This document shows, piece by piece, positions 1 through 9,337 of a stretch of DNA of 64,000 nt. Under the pieces are notes generated by a model. It was given only the letters and a program-made list of their open reading frames with translations, searched no databases and had not been told where the DNA came from. Source of the DNA: Marinobacter sediminum. Lineage in GTDB: Bacteria > Pseudomonadota > Gammaproteobacteria > Pseudomonadales > Oleiphilaceae. The stretch spans positions 1,364,001-1,428,000 of the forward strand of contig NZ_JAEMQH010000001.1 of the NCBI RefSeq assembly GCF_016820575.1. Reading direction: 5' to 3'. How positions within the stretch are numbered: position 1 is the stretch's first letter; every line of letters starts with the position of its first letter. A program made the translations under genes and the position numbers.

Positions 1-1176
1 CAGGTTAATCAGCGTCTTCAGCAGCAATTGTCCGGAATGGACGCGGACACCCAGTCCAGAATTCAAAGCACGGTAGAAGCCCTGAATGTCGAGGCTTCCA
101 GTCTTGCGGCAAATCTTTCCCTGCTGGCTATCGGGTCGGTCGTGGTTCTGATCCTGCTGATGGCGCTGGTGTTGGGCGGCGGACTCTTGCCCCGGGTGTT
201 TCGACTGAATACTGCGATCTGGGATATCGCCGACGGCGAGGCCGATCTGACCCGCCGGGTATCCCTCAAAGGCAAGGACGAGCTGACCGAAATGGCGCGC
301 GGCATGAACCAGTTCATTGCCCGGATTCAGGAGTTGGTGTCCGATGTGAAGGCGTCTGCCGAATCTGCCGCCGGTCAGGCCCGGGAGCAGGGCGAGATCA
401 GCCAGGACGCAGTTGCTGCGGTGAATCATCAGCAGCGGGAAGTGGCTGAGGTGTCCGAAACCATGGCCGCCATGTCACAGAGTATCTCGGAAGTGGCGGA
501 CAGCATTCAGGAAGTAGCTGGCTCGGTGCAGACCATCGGCGCCGAGAGCGAGGCCACGGCCGAGATCTCCCGGGATGTGCGTGAGCGTCTGGATGCGGTG
601 GTGCGACAGGTTGAGAAAGCGGTTGAGGCGGTGAACGCGCTCAACACTCAGAGCACCGAGATAACGTCGGTGCTGTCGGTGATTGGCGCGATTGCCGAAC
701 AGACCAACCTGCTGGCACTAAACGCCGCAATAGAAGCGGCGCGGGCCGGGGAGTCCGGTCGCGGCTTTGCCGTGGTGGCGGATGAGGTGCGCACGCTGGC
801 CAGCCGTACCCAGGAGTCCACCACGGAAATCGAAGGCATCATTGCGCGCCTGCAGCGTGGCAGCCATGAGGCAGTGTCGGTGATCGATCAGGTGTCGGGA
901 CAGGTTGCCGATTCCTCAACCGAGTTCCGCAAGGCCGACGAGCACTTCGAGGAGATCAATCAGTTGCTGGGCAACCTACAGGAGCGGGCGCTGACTATCT
1001 CCTCAGTCGCCGAACAGGAAGGGCGTCATGCCGGCAAGGTCAGCGTCAGTGTCGAGGACATCGCCCGTTCGTCCGAAACCACCGTTGAAGCCATCCACCG
1101 GTCTGACAATGCCAGTCAGAAGATTGGTGAGTTGCTGGCAGCGCTTCAGGCTAAAGCTTCCCAGTTCCGGGTTTAA
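1..1176 (+). CDS. Methyl-accepting chemotaxis protein, C-terminal part (5' end outside window)
   Basis: The frame is open from base 1, so the N-terminal sensor domain lies upstream of the window. What is visible is one transmembrane segment (around bases 110-190), a HAMP linker (the [13 protein letters not shown] stretch) and a complete cytoplasmic signalling domain. The kinase-contact tip contains [19 protein letters not shown] followed by [15 protein letters not shown], the hallmark of bacterial chemoreceptors. Such proteins sit in the inner membrane and control the CheA kinase through CheW. The ligand cannot be told because the sensor domain is missing. There is no C-terminal NWETF-like pentapeptide. 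A TTG at base 28 could be read as a start, but no ribosome site precedes it and the family is much longer. Confidence 0.93.
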   Translation, partial: QVNQRLQQQLSGMDADTQSRIQSTVEALNVEASSLAANLSLLAIGSVVVLILLMALVLGGGLLPRVFRLNTAIWDIADGEADLTRRVSLKGKDELTEMARGMNQFIARIQELVSDVKASAESAAGQAREQGEISQDAVAAVNHQQREVAEVSETMAAMSQSISEVADSIQEVAGSVQTIGAESEATAEISRDVRERLDAVVRQVEKAVEAVNALNTQSTEITSVLSVIGAIAEQTNLLALNAAIEAARAGESGRGFAVVADEVRTLASRTQESTTEIEGIIARLQRGSHEAVSVIDQVSGQVADSSTEFRKADEHFEEINQLLGNLQERALTISSVAEQEGRHAGKVSVSVEDIARSSETTVEAIHRSDNASQKIGELLAALQAKASQFRV

Positions 1177-1192
1177 CCAGTTCCGGGTTTAA
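1161..1192 (+). repeat. 16-bp exact tandem duplication over a stop codon
   Basis: CCAGTTCCGGGTTTAA occurs twice head to tail (1161-1176 and 1177-1192). The first copy encodes the last codons and the stop of the chemoreceptor; the second lies just after it. It is probably a slippage duplication with no effect on the protein. Confidence 0.9.
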
Positions 1193-1213
1193 CTCGGGCA
1201 GGGTGAACAAGAT

Positions 1214-1241
1214 CGGGCACTTTCGGGTGCCCGTTTCTGTT
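1214..1241 (+). terminator. Rho-independent terminator after the chemoreceptor
   Basis: CGGGCAC (1214-1220) pairs with GTGCCCG (1227-1233) around a 6-base loop and is followed by a T-rich tail. It lies between the convergent ends of the chemoreceptor gene and the flavin oxidoreductase gene and may serve both. Confidence 0.75.
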
Positions 1242-2205
1242 ATTGGCTCAGGCGCGAATGGGCTTGGGCGTATTCCGCCTTCAGGCGATTAACCAGGGCC
1301 TGCACACTGACCACATCGTGAATCTGGCTCACGCCCTGGCCGGCGGACCAAACTGTTTTCCAGGCCTTGGCCTCATCGCTTACCGGTTTCAGCTTCTCAC
1401 CATAATTGATCTCACCGGCCTGGTTCAGTTTATCCATCGGGTAACCGGCGGCTTCCAGACTCTGGCGCATGAAGCTGGCGGGTATGCCCGAGACCACCGG
1501 GGTGTGGATGATGTCCGCCGACACCGCCTCAATAATCATGTTGCGGTAAGCGTCCTCAGCCTGGGACTCCTCGGTGTTGATGAACCGGGTGCCCAGGTAA
1601 GCCAGATCGGCACCCATGGCCTGCGCCGCCAACAGGTCTTCACCGTGGGACAGGCCGCCGGCCAGCAGGATGATGCCGTCGAACACCTCGCGGATCTCAT
1701 GCACCAGCACAAACGGGTTAATGGTGCCGGCATGGCCACCGGCCCCGGCTGCCACCGCAATAATGCCATCAACGCCGGCTTCCGCCGCCTTGCGGGCATG
1801 GTGCTGGTTGGTAACATCGTGGAACACTAACCCGCCATAGCTGTGCACCGCATCCACCACCTGGCTAGCCGCCCCGAGGGATGTGATCACGATGGGCACC
1901 TGGTGCTTCACGCATAACTCCAGGTCTGCCTGCCAGCGCGGGTTGGTGCGATGCACGATCAGGTTGACGGCATAAGGAGCTACTTGTGCCGATGGATTTT
2001 GCTGGCGGAAACGTTCGAGCTCACCGTTCATCTGCTCAAGCCAGCTTTCGAAGCCTTCACTGGTGCGCTGGTTCAGGGCAGGAAAACTGCCAACCACGCC
2101 TTCCTTGCAACAGGCCAGGGCCAGCTCGGGGCCGGAGATCAGAAACATGGGTGCCGCCACCAGGGGCAGGGAGAGCTGATTGGCAAGAGATGCAGGTAAG
2201 GCCAT
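1240..2205 (-). CDS. NAD(P)H-dependent flavin oxidoreductase / nitronate monooxygenase family
   Basis: A 321-residue FMN-binding TIM-barrel protein of the 2-nitropropane dioxygenase-like family. It begins with the family's N-terminal phrase LPLVAAPMFLISGPEL. The glycine-rich AAGAGGHAGT loop around residue 155 and the LAGGLSHGEDLLAAQAMGAD stretch around residue 182 are the usual FMN phosphate-binding regions. Members oxidise alkyl nitronates or act as NAD(P)H:quinone reductases, and sequence alone does not separate these roles. It is a cytosolic single gene convergent with the chemoreceptor. The ATG start at 2205 gives a full-length N terminus. Confidence 0.9.
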   Translation of the reverse strand: MALPASLANQLSLPLVAAPMFLISGPELALACCKEGVVGSFPALNQRTSEGFESWLEQMNGELERFRQQNPSAQVAPYAVNLIVHRTNPRWQADLELCVKHQVPIVITSLGAASQVVDAVHSYGGLVFHDVTNQHHARKAAEAGVDGIIAVAAGAGGHAGTINPFVLVHEIREVFDGIILLAGGLSHGEDLLAAQAMGADLAYLGTRFINTEESQAEDAYRNMIIEAVSADIIHTPVVSGIPASFMRQSLEAAGYPMDKLNQAGEINYGEKLKPVSDEAKAWKTVWSAGQGVSQIHDVVSVQALVNRLKAEYAQAHSRLSQ

Positions 2206-2347
2206 GAGTTTTCCTTAATTTTTGTTGGAACTTTTTTAAGTTATAAAGGATCTTAGCTTGCCTCGGTGGCCCTGAAAACGGCAGCCAACGATCGAATTTC
2301 CGGAAATTTCTTTCACACAATACCTAACGAACAAGAAGGAGCCCGCA

Positions 2348-3076
2348 ATGGGTGAAGCCAAACGTCGCAAGGAAACCGGCGCGCCAGCGCCCCGTAAAGC
2401 AAGCAATAAGCCCCTGTATATCGGGGTAACCTTGCTGGTCCTGGTGGCTGTTGTATTGGGACTGTTCTTTCTCACTGCACAGCCGGAGCCCACGTCTGAC
2501 GAGCTACCGGTGGCGGGCGCTAACGCCGATCCGTTCCCGGCTGAACTGGACCAGTACGGTGTCTCTGTAGGGCCGGAGGACGCACCGGTGGTGGTGCGCG
2601 AGTTTGCCGATTATCAGTGTCCTGCCTGTGGCCGGTTCTCGGATGCCAGCCAGAAGCTGAAAGAACAGTACGTCGACTCCGGTAAGGTGCGTTTTGTCTT
2701 TTTTGACCTGCCCCTCCAGCAGCACCAGAACGCCATGCCAGCGGCCATGGCCGCCCGTTGCGCCGGCGATCAGAACGGATACTGGGACATGCACGATCAG
2801 CTGTTTGATGCCCAGACTGAGTGGAGCAGCTCAGGCGATCCGGTGGAAACCTTCAGCCGATATGCGGGGGATCTGGGTCTGGACGAGCGGCGCTTTCGTC
2901 GGTGTATGACCACCGAACTGCACCGCGAAGACGTCGAACAGAGCCGCCGCGTGGCCATGCAGCTGCGGGTTAGCAGTACCCCAACGGTACTGGTGGACAA
3001 CATTCGCCTGACTCGTCCCGGTTGGGGCCAGCTGTCGGCTGTGGTTGAGCGCGAGCTGAATAGCGCGGCACAATAA
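2348..3076 (+). CDS. Membrane-anchored DsbA-like thioredoxin-fold protein
   Basis: A 242-residue protein with a basic N terminus (MGEAKRRK), one transmembrane helix at about residues 24-45 and a periplasmic DsbA/DsbG-like domain. The redox motif CPAC lies in YQCPACGRF near residue 91, and the cis-proline loop is SSTPTVLVD near residue 213. The helical insertion with HQNAMPAAMAARCAG is typical of the Thioredoxin_4/DSBA family. It probably oxidises or isomerises disulfides of envelope proteins, though the partner is unknown. A ribosome site (AAGGAG) precedes the ATG. It stands alone and is not next to a DsbB gene. Confidence 0.88.
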   Translation: MGEAKRRKETGAPAPRKASNKPLYIGVTLLVLVAVVLGLFFLTAQPEPTSDELPVAGANADPFPAELDQYGVSVGPEDAPVVVREFADYQCPACGRFSDASQKLKEQYVDSGKVRFVFFDLPLQQHQNAMPAAMAARCAGDQNGYWDMHDQLFDAQTEWSSSGDPVETFSRYAGDLGLDERRFRRCMTTELHREDVEQSRRVAMQLRVSSTPTVLVDNIRLTRPGWGQLSAVVERELNSAAQ

Positions 3077-3123
3077 GCAGTCGATAGAGGCCGCTAAATG
3101 TGGGCGCTGCGGTCAGCCCGCAC

Positions 3124-3151
3124 TTGATTGCAGGTCAGAGTTGGTTAAAAT
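3124..3151 (+). promoter_or_regulatory. Candidate sigma-70 promoter for trhO
   Basis: TTGATT (3124-3129) and TAAAAT (3146-3151) are separated by 16 bases, about 80 bases before the trhO start. They match the -35 and -10 consensus well. No operator was seen. Confidence 0.5.
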
Positions 3152-3233
3152 TTGCGCCCTCTCTGGCTTGCGCCGTTGAGCCAATGACCAAACCTATGCT
3201 CCGGATTTACGGTCCGGCCCGCAGGAGATATTG

Positions 3234-4244
3234 ATGAGCAATGACGTTGTTGTCTGTGCGCTGTATAAGTTCGCAGTCCTGAATGATTACAAGACCCTTC
3301 GCCAGCCGTTGCTGGACCTTATGCTTGAGAAAGACGTGCACGGCACCCTTTTGCTGGCCCGGGAGGGCATTAATGGCACCATCGCCGGAAGCCGCGAAGG
3401 CGTTGATACCATCAAGGCCTGGCTCGGAAACGATGAGCGTTTCGATGGCATCGATTACAAAGAATCCTTCGTCGATATCCAGCCGTTCAAACGCACCAAG
3501 GTGAAGCTGAAGAAAGAGATTGTCACTATGGGTGTGGAGGGCATCGACCCGAAACGTACCGTTGGCACCTACGTCGATCCCAAAGAGTGGAACAGCCTCA
3601 TCTCTGACCCCGACGTGGTACTGGTGGATACCCGCAACCAGTACGAAGTCGAGATAGGCACTTTCCAGAATGCCGTTAACCCGGCCACCGATACCTTTCG
3701 TGAGTTCCCGGAGTACGTGAAGCAGAACCTCGATCCTTCGAAGCACAAGAAGGTCGCCATGTTCTGTACTGGCGGTATTCGTTGTGAAAAATCCACCGCG
3801 TACCTGAAAGAGCAGGGCTTTGATGAGGTGTACCATCTGAAAGGCGGCATCCTGAAGTATCTGGAAGAGGTGCCGGAAGAGCAGAGCCTGTGGCAGGGCG
3901 AGTGTTTTGTTTTCGACGACCGGGTGACGGTGAACCATGCGCTTGAGCGTGGTGACTACGATCAGTGTCACGCCTGCCGCCGGCCGATCACAGAAGACGA
4001 CAAGCAGCGTCCGGAGTTCGAACAGGGTGTTAGCTGTCACCAGTGTATCGACACGTTGACGGAAGAACAGAAAGCGCGCTTCGCTGAGCGTGAGCGTCAG
4101 ATGCGCCTGGCTGAACAGCGGGGCGAAACCCATGTGGGCGGTGAGGCGGCGCGCATCATTGCCGAGCGCAAGGCTCGGAAAAAAGCCGAGCGTCAGCAAC
4201 ACGCCCAGAAAAGTCTGGCCGGAGAATCTGCCCGGAATACCTAG
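3234..4244 (+). CDS. trhO: tRNA uridine(34) hydroxylase, rhodanese type
   Basis: A 336-residue member of the YceA/TrhO family, which makes 5-hydroxyuridine at the wobble position of certain tRNAs with oxygen. An N-terminal acylphosphatase-like domain ([14 protein letters not shown]) is followed by a rhodanese domain with catalytic loop [10 protein letters not shown] around residue 182. A C-terminal zinc-binding segment has two CxxC pairs (CHACRR and CHQC), then a basic tail. The ATG at 3234 is preferred over the TTG at 3231 because it is better spaced from the AGGAG at 3222. Length and domain order match the family. Confidence 0.95.
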   Translation: MSNDVVVCALYKFAVLNDYKTLRQPLLDLMLEKDVHGTLLLAREGINGTIAGSREGVDTIKAWLGNDERFDGIDYKESFVDIQPFKRTKVKLKKEIVTMGVEGIDPKRTVGTYVDPKEWNSLISDPDVVLVDTRNQYEVEIGTFQNAVNPATDTFREFPEYVKQNLDPSKHKKVAMFCTGGIRCEKSTAYLKEQGFDEVYHLKGGILKYLEEVPEEQSLWQGECFVFDDRVTVNHALERGDYDQCHACRRPITEDDKQRPEFEQGVSCHQCIDTLTEEQKARFAERERQMRLAEQRGETHVGGEAARIIAERKARKKAERQQHAQKSLAGESARNT

Positions 4245-4274
4245 GGTACCTGAGCCGGCGGAGAGGGAGAGGTT

Positions 4275-5006
4275 ATGGAACTCAGAAAAGCAGTCGCGGT
4301 TGCCTTAATCGGGGCTGCGTCGCTGGCCCAGGCAAGTGACGACGATAAAGTGGGCGCGGAGTTCGAGCTGGGCGTTTTGATGACGTCTGGCAATACCGAG
4401 GAAACCAACTTTAACAGCCGGTTCGCGATTACTCAGGAGTCCAGGCGCTGGCGGAACAGCGCGGAGCTGAGTGCCCGGCACACTGAGGCTGAGGACGAAA
4501 CCACGGCGGAGCAGTACCGAGCGGAGGGCGAAACCAACTACAAGTTTGACGAGCGCCAGTACTGGTTTCTGCGTGGCTCCTGGGAAGACGATCGTTTTTC
4601 CGGTTACGCCTTCGAGTCGTCAATCACCGGCGGTTACGGTAATCGGCTCTGGGAATCCGGTAAGCGCTCATTCTGGAGCGTGTCCACCGGTCTGGGTTAC
4701 CGGTACAACCGGCTGGATGAACCGGATGACGAGGGTAACGAGAAGGAAGACTCGGTTATCGCCCGTTTCGCCACGCAACTGGACTATGCTCTGTCAGATC
4801 GTGCCCTGTTTCGTCAGAAGCTCAGCACCGAAGTTGGTCTGGAGGAAAACAACACCATCAGCGAGTCTGAAACCGCCTTGCAGGCGAACGTGGTTGGGAA
4901 CCTGTCCATGAAAACTGCGTTTCGGGTGAAGCACGTTTCCGATCCACCCGAGGGTAAGGAACGGACTGACACGGAAACGGCGATCACCCTGCTATACACC
5001 TTCTAA
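4275..5006 (+). CDS. DUF481 outer-membrane protein, YdiY type
   Basis: A 243-residue protein with a signal peptide (cleavage after LAQAS, near residue 21) and alternating beta-strand sequence ending in a terminal phenylalanine (LLYTF), as in outer-membrane beta-barrels. The GAEFELGVLMTSGNTEETNF start of the mature chain is typical of DUF481, a family of putative salt-induced outer-membrane proteins. It lies 30 bases after trhO and may be co-transcribed. The exact role is unknown. Confidence 0.88.
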   Translation: MELRKAVAVALIGAASLAQASDDDKVGAEFELGVLMTSGNTEETNFNSRFAITQESRRWRNSAELSARHTEAEDETTAEQYRAEGETNYKFDERQYWFLRGSWEDDRFSGYAFESSITGGYGNRLWESGKRSFWSVSTGLGYRYNRLDEPDDEGNEKEDSVIARFATQLDYALSDRALFRQKLSTEVGLEENNTISESETALQANVVGNLSMKTAFRVKHVSDPPEGKERTDTETAITLLYTF

Positions 5007-5016
5007 GCGTGTTGGC

Positions 5017-5964
5017 TCAGACGTTGTTGCGCAGCCCGAGCTCATCCGGGTAAGGGGTCAGGTACTGTTGCGCGCTCAGGTAATCCACCGGCTCCCGGCG
5101 CTGGGCCATGCGTAGCAACGTCATGGGTACCACCAGGGGAACCTCGCCACGGTGGTAGGCGTCCATCTGCTCCAGCATGACCTTCCGGTCTTCCTCGCCC
5201 ATGGCGTCTTTTAGATAGCCCAGCAGATGCTGCATGGCATTGATGTGCGAACCACGGCTGACTTTCTTGCTCATGGCTTCCATGAACAGGTGGATATAGC
5301 GCTCGGCAATGCTTTCCAGCGGTTCTGATTTCAGGTCGCCGAGCATGGGGCCAAGCTGTCGGTAAATCTTTTCGGAGTGTGCCAGTAACTGGAACTTGTG
5401 GCGGGTGTGGAAGTTGATCAGAGCCTTGGCGGTCAGCTGCTCGCCGGCGACATTCTGCATCCAGTCATCGTAGGCGAACACGCGCTCAATGAAGTTCTCG
5501 CGGATCATGTTGTCGTTCAGGCGGCCTTCTTCTTCCACCGGCATCAGCGGGTAGGCCTGCATCAGCGCCTGGGCAAACATGCCCCGGCCGTCCCGGCGGA
5601 TTACCTGGCCGTTCTCGTTATGGATCTTGATTCTCTCCATGCCGCAGCTGGGTGATTTCGCCATCAGAATGTAACCGCGCAGGTTTGCGAGGGTGGGGAT
5701 GACGTCATCGATAAAGCCTTCCATGGCGGCCGTGTGGTCCGCCTGCCCCTTGGTCTCAATGATACGCATGCCCTCGGGGTATTCCCGCAGGTGGATGGCG
5801 GGGCGAGGAACCCCCAGGCCGGCTTCCAGCTCCGGGCAGATGGCGCGGAACTCAAAGTGCTTGGACAGCACCTGAGTGCAGTAGCGGGAATGCTTGTGGC
5901 CACCATCGTGGCGGACTTCCTTGCCCAACAGGCAGGTGCTGATACCAACGGGAATCTGAGTCAC
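5017..5964 (-). CDS. DUF523 and DUF1722 two-domain protein
   Basis: A 315-residue protein. The N-terminal DUF523 domain has VGISTCLLGKEVRHDGGHK and a conserved cysteine in KSPSCGM near residue 107. The C-terminal DUF1722 domain (from about residue 180) resembles E. coli YbgA, with HSEKIYRQLGPML. In several gammaproteobacteria this fusion is found near photolyase genes, but none is present here. It starts with GTG (5962-5964) behind a good GAGAGG site. The biochemical function is not known. It is convergent with the DUF481 gene. Confidence 0.88.
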   Translation of the reverse strand: MTQIPVGISTCLLGKEVRHDGGHKHSRYCTQVLSKHFEFRAICPELEAGLGVPRPAIHLREYPEGMRIIETKGQADHTAAMEGFIDDVIPTLANLRGYILMAKSPSCGMERIKIHNENGQVIRRDGRGMFAQALMQAYPLMPVEEEGRLNDNMIRENFIERVFAYDDWMQNVAGEQLTAKALINFHTRHKFQLLAHSEKIYRQLGPMLGDLKSEPLESIAERYIHLFMEAMSKKVSRGSHINAMQHLLGYLKDAMGEEDRKVMLEQMDAYHRGEVPLVVPMTLLRMAQRREPVDYLSAQQYLTPYPDELGLRNNV

Positions 5965-6044
5965 GTAACCTCTCCGATCAATAAAACGACGTCTGTAATA
6001 CGTGATTTCAGTCTAGACCGATCAGCCGGAGTGGGTGAACCGGA

Positions 6045-8282
6045 TCAGCTATCCCAGTGCCGGTTTTTTTTCTTGTCGGCCAGTGCCAGGGTGCTGGCAT
6101 ATATGGTGCGAACGTCGGTGGCAAACTGTTCCACCGAAAACTCTGCGGCGAATTCCAGAGCCTGCTTCGCCAGTTCCTCGCGTAACTCGTCCTCTTCCAG
6201 CAACCGTTTGACGGCCTGAACCCATTTCTCTTGCTTCTCTGGCGTCTTGAAACCGTTGTAACCGTGCCGAACCACATCCTCAATGCCGCTGGACCGAACC
6301 GCCACCACCGGAAGGCCGGCCGCCATGGCCTCCAGAATCACCATGCCCTGGGTTTCTGACTTTGAAGCAAACAGGAAGGCATCACCCAGGCGGTACCAGG
6401 TTGCCATCTCATCCGGCGGTACCGCGCCCACCAGGGTGAAGTGCTGTTGCAGGCCCAGGTCGTCGATCTTCTGTTGCAGCCGGTCGCGCTGGTGGCCGTC
6501 GCCAATCATCAGGAAGCGGAATGGCACATCGGTCACCGAGCGTAGGCTATCGACGGCCTCAATCATGAAATCGATGTTCTTCTCGTTCGAGAGCCGGGAC
6601 ACGCTGACGAACACCTTCTCGTTGCTCAGCCCCTGCTGTTCCCGCAAGCGCTGAATGTCGTCCTCATTCACCTCCTGAAAGCGCTGGTACTCAATACCCG
6701 TGGGCTGAACATAAGTTGGAGTCTTCACGCCGATCATGCGCAGATACTCTTCCGTGGAGTAGGTCGGCACAATCACGCCGTCGCACTTGTTGGCGAAGCG
6801 CTTGATCAGGGCATGGGAGATCAGGTTACGGAACAGCATGCCGGGCAGGGGCACAAAGTGGGCGTAATGCTCCAGCCGGGTGTGATAGGTGTAGATGGCG
6901 GGCACTTTCAGCGTACGCGCCATGAACAGCCCCAGTGAGCCGAGCCAGAACGGATGATGCAGGTGAATAATGTCCGGCCGAAAGGCTTTTACCGCCTTGC
7001 GGATACGAGCCAGGAAAATATTGGCCAGGCGAAATTCCCGCTTTTCACCCATGGCCAGCAGCGAGGGTACGCGCACTACCTGGTCCTCGTTTTCCGGCTG
7101 GTCTTTGTACCTCGGGGCGACGATCAGGAGCTTGTCGCCCAGCTCAACCAGGCCCCGGCGCAGACGCTCAATGGAGATGGGCACACCACCAATGAACGGC
7201 AGGTAGTTGTTGGTGAACATCGTCACCCGCAATGACTTCTGAAGCCAGGGCGAAGGGTCCAGATCGTAATCGGGATAGTAGTCCTTGCCGATAAAGATGG
7301 CGGTGTAGAGCTTGATGGTGATGGCGACAAACACGGCCAGCAGCAGGATGAAATTCAGGTAGCCGGAGTAGATCAGCGAGTAGACGAAAAACCAGAAGCT
7401 CTCCAGCTGCTTCAGGATGGGGTGCTGCCCCACCTGAAGACGTTCCAGCGAATGGCTGGCGTTGCCGTCGGCATCCACGTTTACCTTCACGAAGTGATAA
7501 AAGCTGGTGTCATTGTTCAGTACCAGACCGCCGGCACCGCCGGTGGTGATGAACGTGGTGTCCTCGTTGGCGGATTCGGAATAGAGCGACAGGTTGGCTG
7601 AGAACACCAGATCAATACCGTGACGCTTGATCTCCCGCATCAGGGCGCTGCGGAATTCAGGAGGCTGCAGGTAGTCACTGCGCTGATCAAAAGGCGCGTT
7701 CGCCTCCGGCTCCATGGGCGGGTGACCAATAAACAGAATCCGGGCCTTGGAACTGTCCTGGGCCAGCAGGTCATTGAGCCAGCGAATCTGCCATTGCCAC
7801 GGAGTCTTGCCGGTGCTGTCCAGGAAGATCAGCCGGCTGTTGCCCGCCAGAATGCTGAAGAAATGGGGGCCGAAATGGTCGTAAAACCGGAAGCTGCCGA
7901 AGTCTTCGTACTCGTGCGCTCCGAAAGTCAGCAGGTAGGGAATGTCCAGGTGACTCAGGCTGCCATAGAGCGCCCGGTATTTGTCTTCGCCACCGCCACT
8001 GACCGCGTTGCCCGCTGACACCATGAAATCAAGGCCTGAAGCATTCAGTTCAGGAACGATCCGCTCCTCGAAGATGCCGATGGAGTTGTTGATGTTGCCC
8101 ACCACCGCGAAACTGATCGGCGTGTCGGCATCAAGAGTGCGTTGAATGCGCTCCACCTGTTCCGTATGCAGGCCTTTGAAGTCCTTCATGAACAGGTTGA
8201 GATAGGTCTTGTAGCCGACCAGGAGAACCACGATCAGTAGGGACAGGTAAAACAACAGTTTCAGTGGGTGTCGGAACGTCAT
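6045..8282 (-). CDS. Metallophosphoesterase-like domain fused to GT4 glycosyltransferase
   Basis: A 745-residue fusion. An N-terminal membrane helix (residues 8-28) leads into a calcineurin-like phosphoesterase domain (about 50-285). Hydrophobic segments follow around 290-330, then a complete GT4 (GT-B) glycosyltransferase beginning MFTNNYLPFIGGV near residue 355. The GT half has the EX7E motif in SETQGMVILE and the usual GLPVVAVRSSG acceptor, so it looks active. The phosphoesterase motifs are altered: VGNIN, SAGNAV and GAHEY stand where GD/DxH, GDxx and GNHE are expected, while GHPP is kept. It overlaps the flippase-like gene by 4 bases (ATGA), so the two are translationally coupled. A role in assembling an envelope glycolipid is inferred. 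Confidence 0.85.
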   Translation of the reverse strand: MTFRHPLKLLFYLSLLIVVLLVGYKTYLNLFMKDFKGLHTEQVERIQRTLDADTPISFAVVGNINNSIGIFEERIVPELNASGLDFMVSAGNAVSGGGEDKYRALYGSLSHLDIPYLLTFGAHEYEDFGSFRFYDHFGPHFFSILAGNSRLIFLDSTGKTPWQWQIRWLNDLLAQDSSKARILFIGHPPMEPEANAPFDQRSDYLQPPEFRSALMREIKRHGIDLVFSANLSLYSESANEDTTFITTGGAGGLVLNNDTSFYHFVKVNVDADGNASHSLERLQVGQHPILKQLESFWFFVYSLIYSGYLNFILLLAVFVAITIKLYTAIFIGKDYYPDYDLDPSPWLQKSLRVTMFTNNYLPFIGGVPISIERLRRGLVELGDKLLIVAPRYKDQPENEDQVVRVPSLLAMGEKREFRLANIFLARIRKAVKAFRPDIIHLHHPFWLGSLGLFMARTLKVPAIYTYHTRLEHYAHFVPLPGMLFRNLISHALIKRFANKCDGVIVPTYSTEEYLRMIGVKTPTYVQPTGIEYQRFQEVNEDDIQRLREQQGLSNEKVFVSVSRLSNEKNIDFMIEAVDSLRSVTDVPFRFLMIGDGHQRDRLQQKIDDLGLQQHFTLVGAVPPDEMATWYRLGDAFLFASKSETQGMVILEAMAAGLPVVAVRSSGIEDVVRHGYNGFKTPEKQEKWVQAVKRLLEEDELREELAKQALEFAAEFSVEQFATDVRTIYASTLALADKKKNRHWDS

Positions 8283-9337
8283 TCCGGTTTCCTGCGATCT
8301 TTCATGAGTTCCCTCTGCAACACAATCAATCCGATGATCATGCCCAGGTAAATGGTGAGCAGGCGCCAGCTCACGGTCACCAGCACTAGGTGATTGCCGG
8401 ACAGGATATCCCGAAAGAAGCTTCCGAATACACCTTCAGAAATACCCGAAGCCCCGGGTGTCGGCGAAAAATACATGACGAATGTGGTTACGACCAGCAG
8501 CCCGATAGAGACCAGATAATCAACGGTGTAGCCCAGGCTGTACATCAGCAGAGCGGGGAAGCTGAACAGACTGAGCAGGAACAGGGCGGTGAACAGGATC
8601 GACAAACACACATACAGCTTCTGGCCTTTCAGGTAGTCACCAAAGCTGTCGGAGAACCGGAGCATCTCCCGGCGCGCCTTGAACTGCCAGCGCCGGTGTC
8701 GGGCGTCGCTAATCAGGTGGAAACGGTGCAGGGCTACCAGGATCTGGGTCAGGGGCGCGATCAGCCAGTGGGTGCGGAACAGCAGTACTGCAAAAAAGGC
8801 CAGATAAATGACGATGAAGATCGCCAGAGCAACACCAATGGAGCCAGTAATGGTGTGGTCTTTCAGCGCCCGCAGTGTCAGCAGGAAAATGGGAGTCAGG
8901 GTGAAGATGAACACCACGGCCAGGACGGTGCGAATGGTGGTGGCCGCCGTGGCCCGACCCATGGGCACGCCGTGACGGTGCAGGTACCAGATCTGGGCAA
9001 AGCCGCCGCCGGTAGCCATGGGGGTCACGTTGGAAAAGAACAGGTTAATGAATACCAGCTTGAACATCACCGTGAGCGGCAGCCGGTGCCCCAGTGCCCG
9101 CAAGGTGAAATACAGACGCAGGCCATCGGAAACGAAATACACCAGCAACAGGAGCCCAGCCATCAGCAGGGTGGTGGGGGCGATGAGTCGGGGGTCGAAG
9201 GTGAGGCTGCGTTCGGCAAACTGGTCATAAACCGCATACAGACCAGCTGCGGTCATGGCGATAAAAATCAGGCTGAAGACCGCGAGTCGTCGCCAGGAGG
9301 TCTGTTTCGAGTAATCGTACTCGGAAGAGTCGCTCAT
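8279..9337 (-). CDS. Flippase-like integral membrane protein (UPF0104 / LPG-synthase TM family)
   Basis: A 352-residue polytopic protein with about eight hydrophobic segments. It contains the family signatures FFSNVTPMATGGGFAQIWYL (residue ~95) and PTPGASGISEGVFGSFF (residue ~285). This is the transmembrane domain found in MprF-type lysyl-phosphatidylglycerol synthases, where it acts as a lipid flippase; here it stands alone without the synthase half. It overlaps both neighbours by 4 bases (9334-9337 and 8279-8282). With the downstream glycosyltransferase it probably forms a make-and-flip unit for a glycolipid, which is inferred from context. Confidence 0.88.
   Translation of the reverse strand: MSDSSEYDYSKQTSWRRLAVFSLIFIAMTAAGLYAVYDQFAERSLTFDPRLIAPTTLLMAGLLLLVYFVSDGLRLYFTLRALGHRLPLTVMFKLVFINLFFSNVTPMATGGGFAQIWYLHRHGVPMGRATAATTIRTVLAVVFIFTLTPIFLLTLRALKDHTITGSIGVALAIFIVIYLAFFAVLLFRTHWLIAPLTQILVALHRFHLISDARHRRWQFKARREMLRFSDSFGDYLKGQKLYVCLSILFTALFLLSLFSFPALLMYSLGYTVDYLVSIGLLVVTTFVMYFSPTPGASGISEGVFGSFFRDILSGNHLVLVTVSWRLLTIYLGMIIGLIVLQRELMKDRRKPE

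Noticed and set aside
3207..4202. A 331-codon open frame opposite trhO
   Set aside because: No start context and no domain; trhO is complete on the plus strand.
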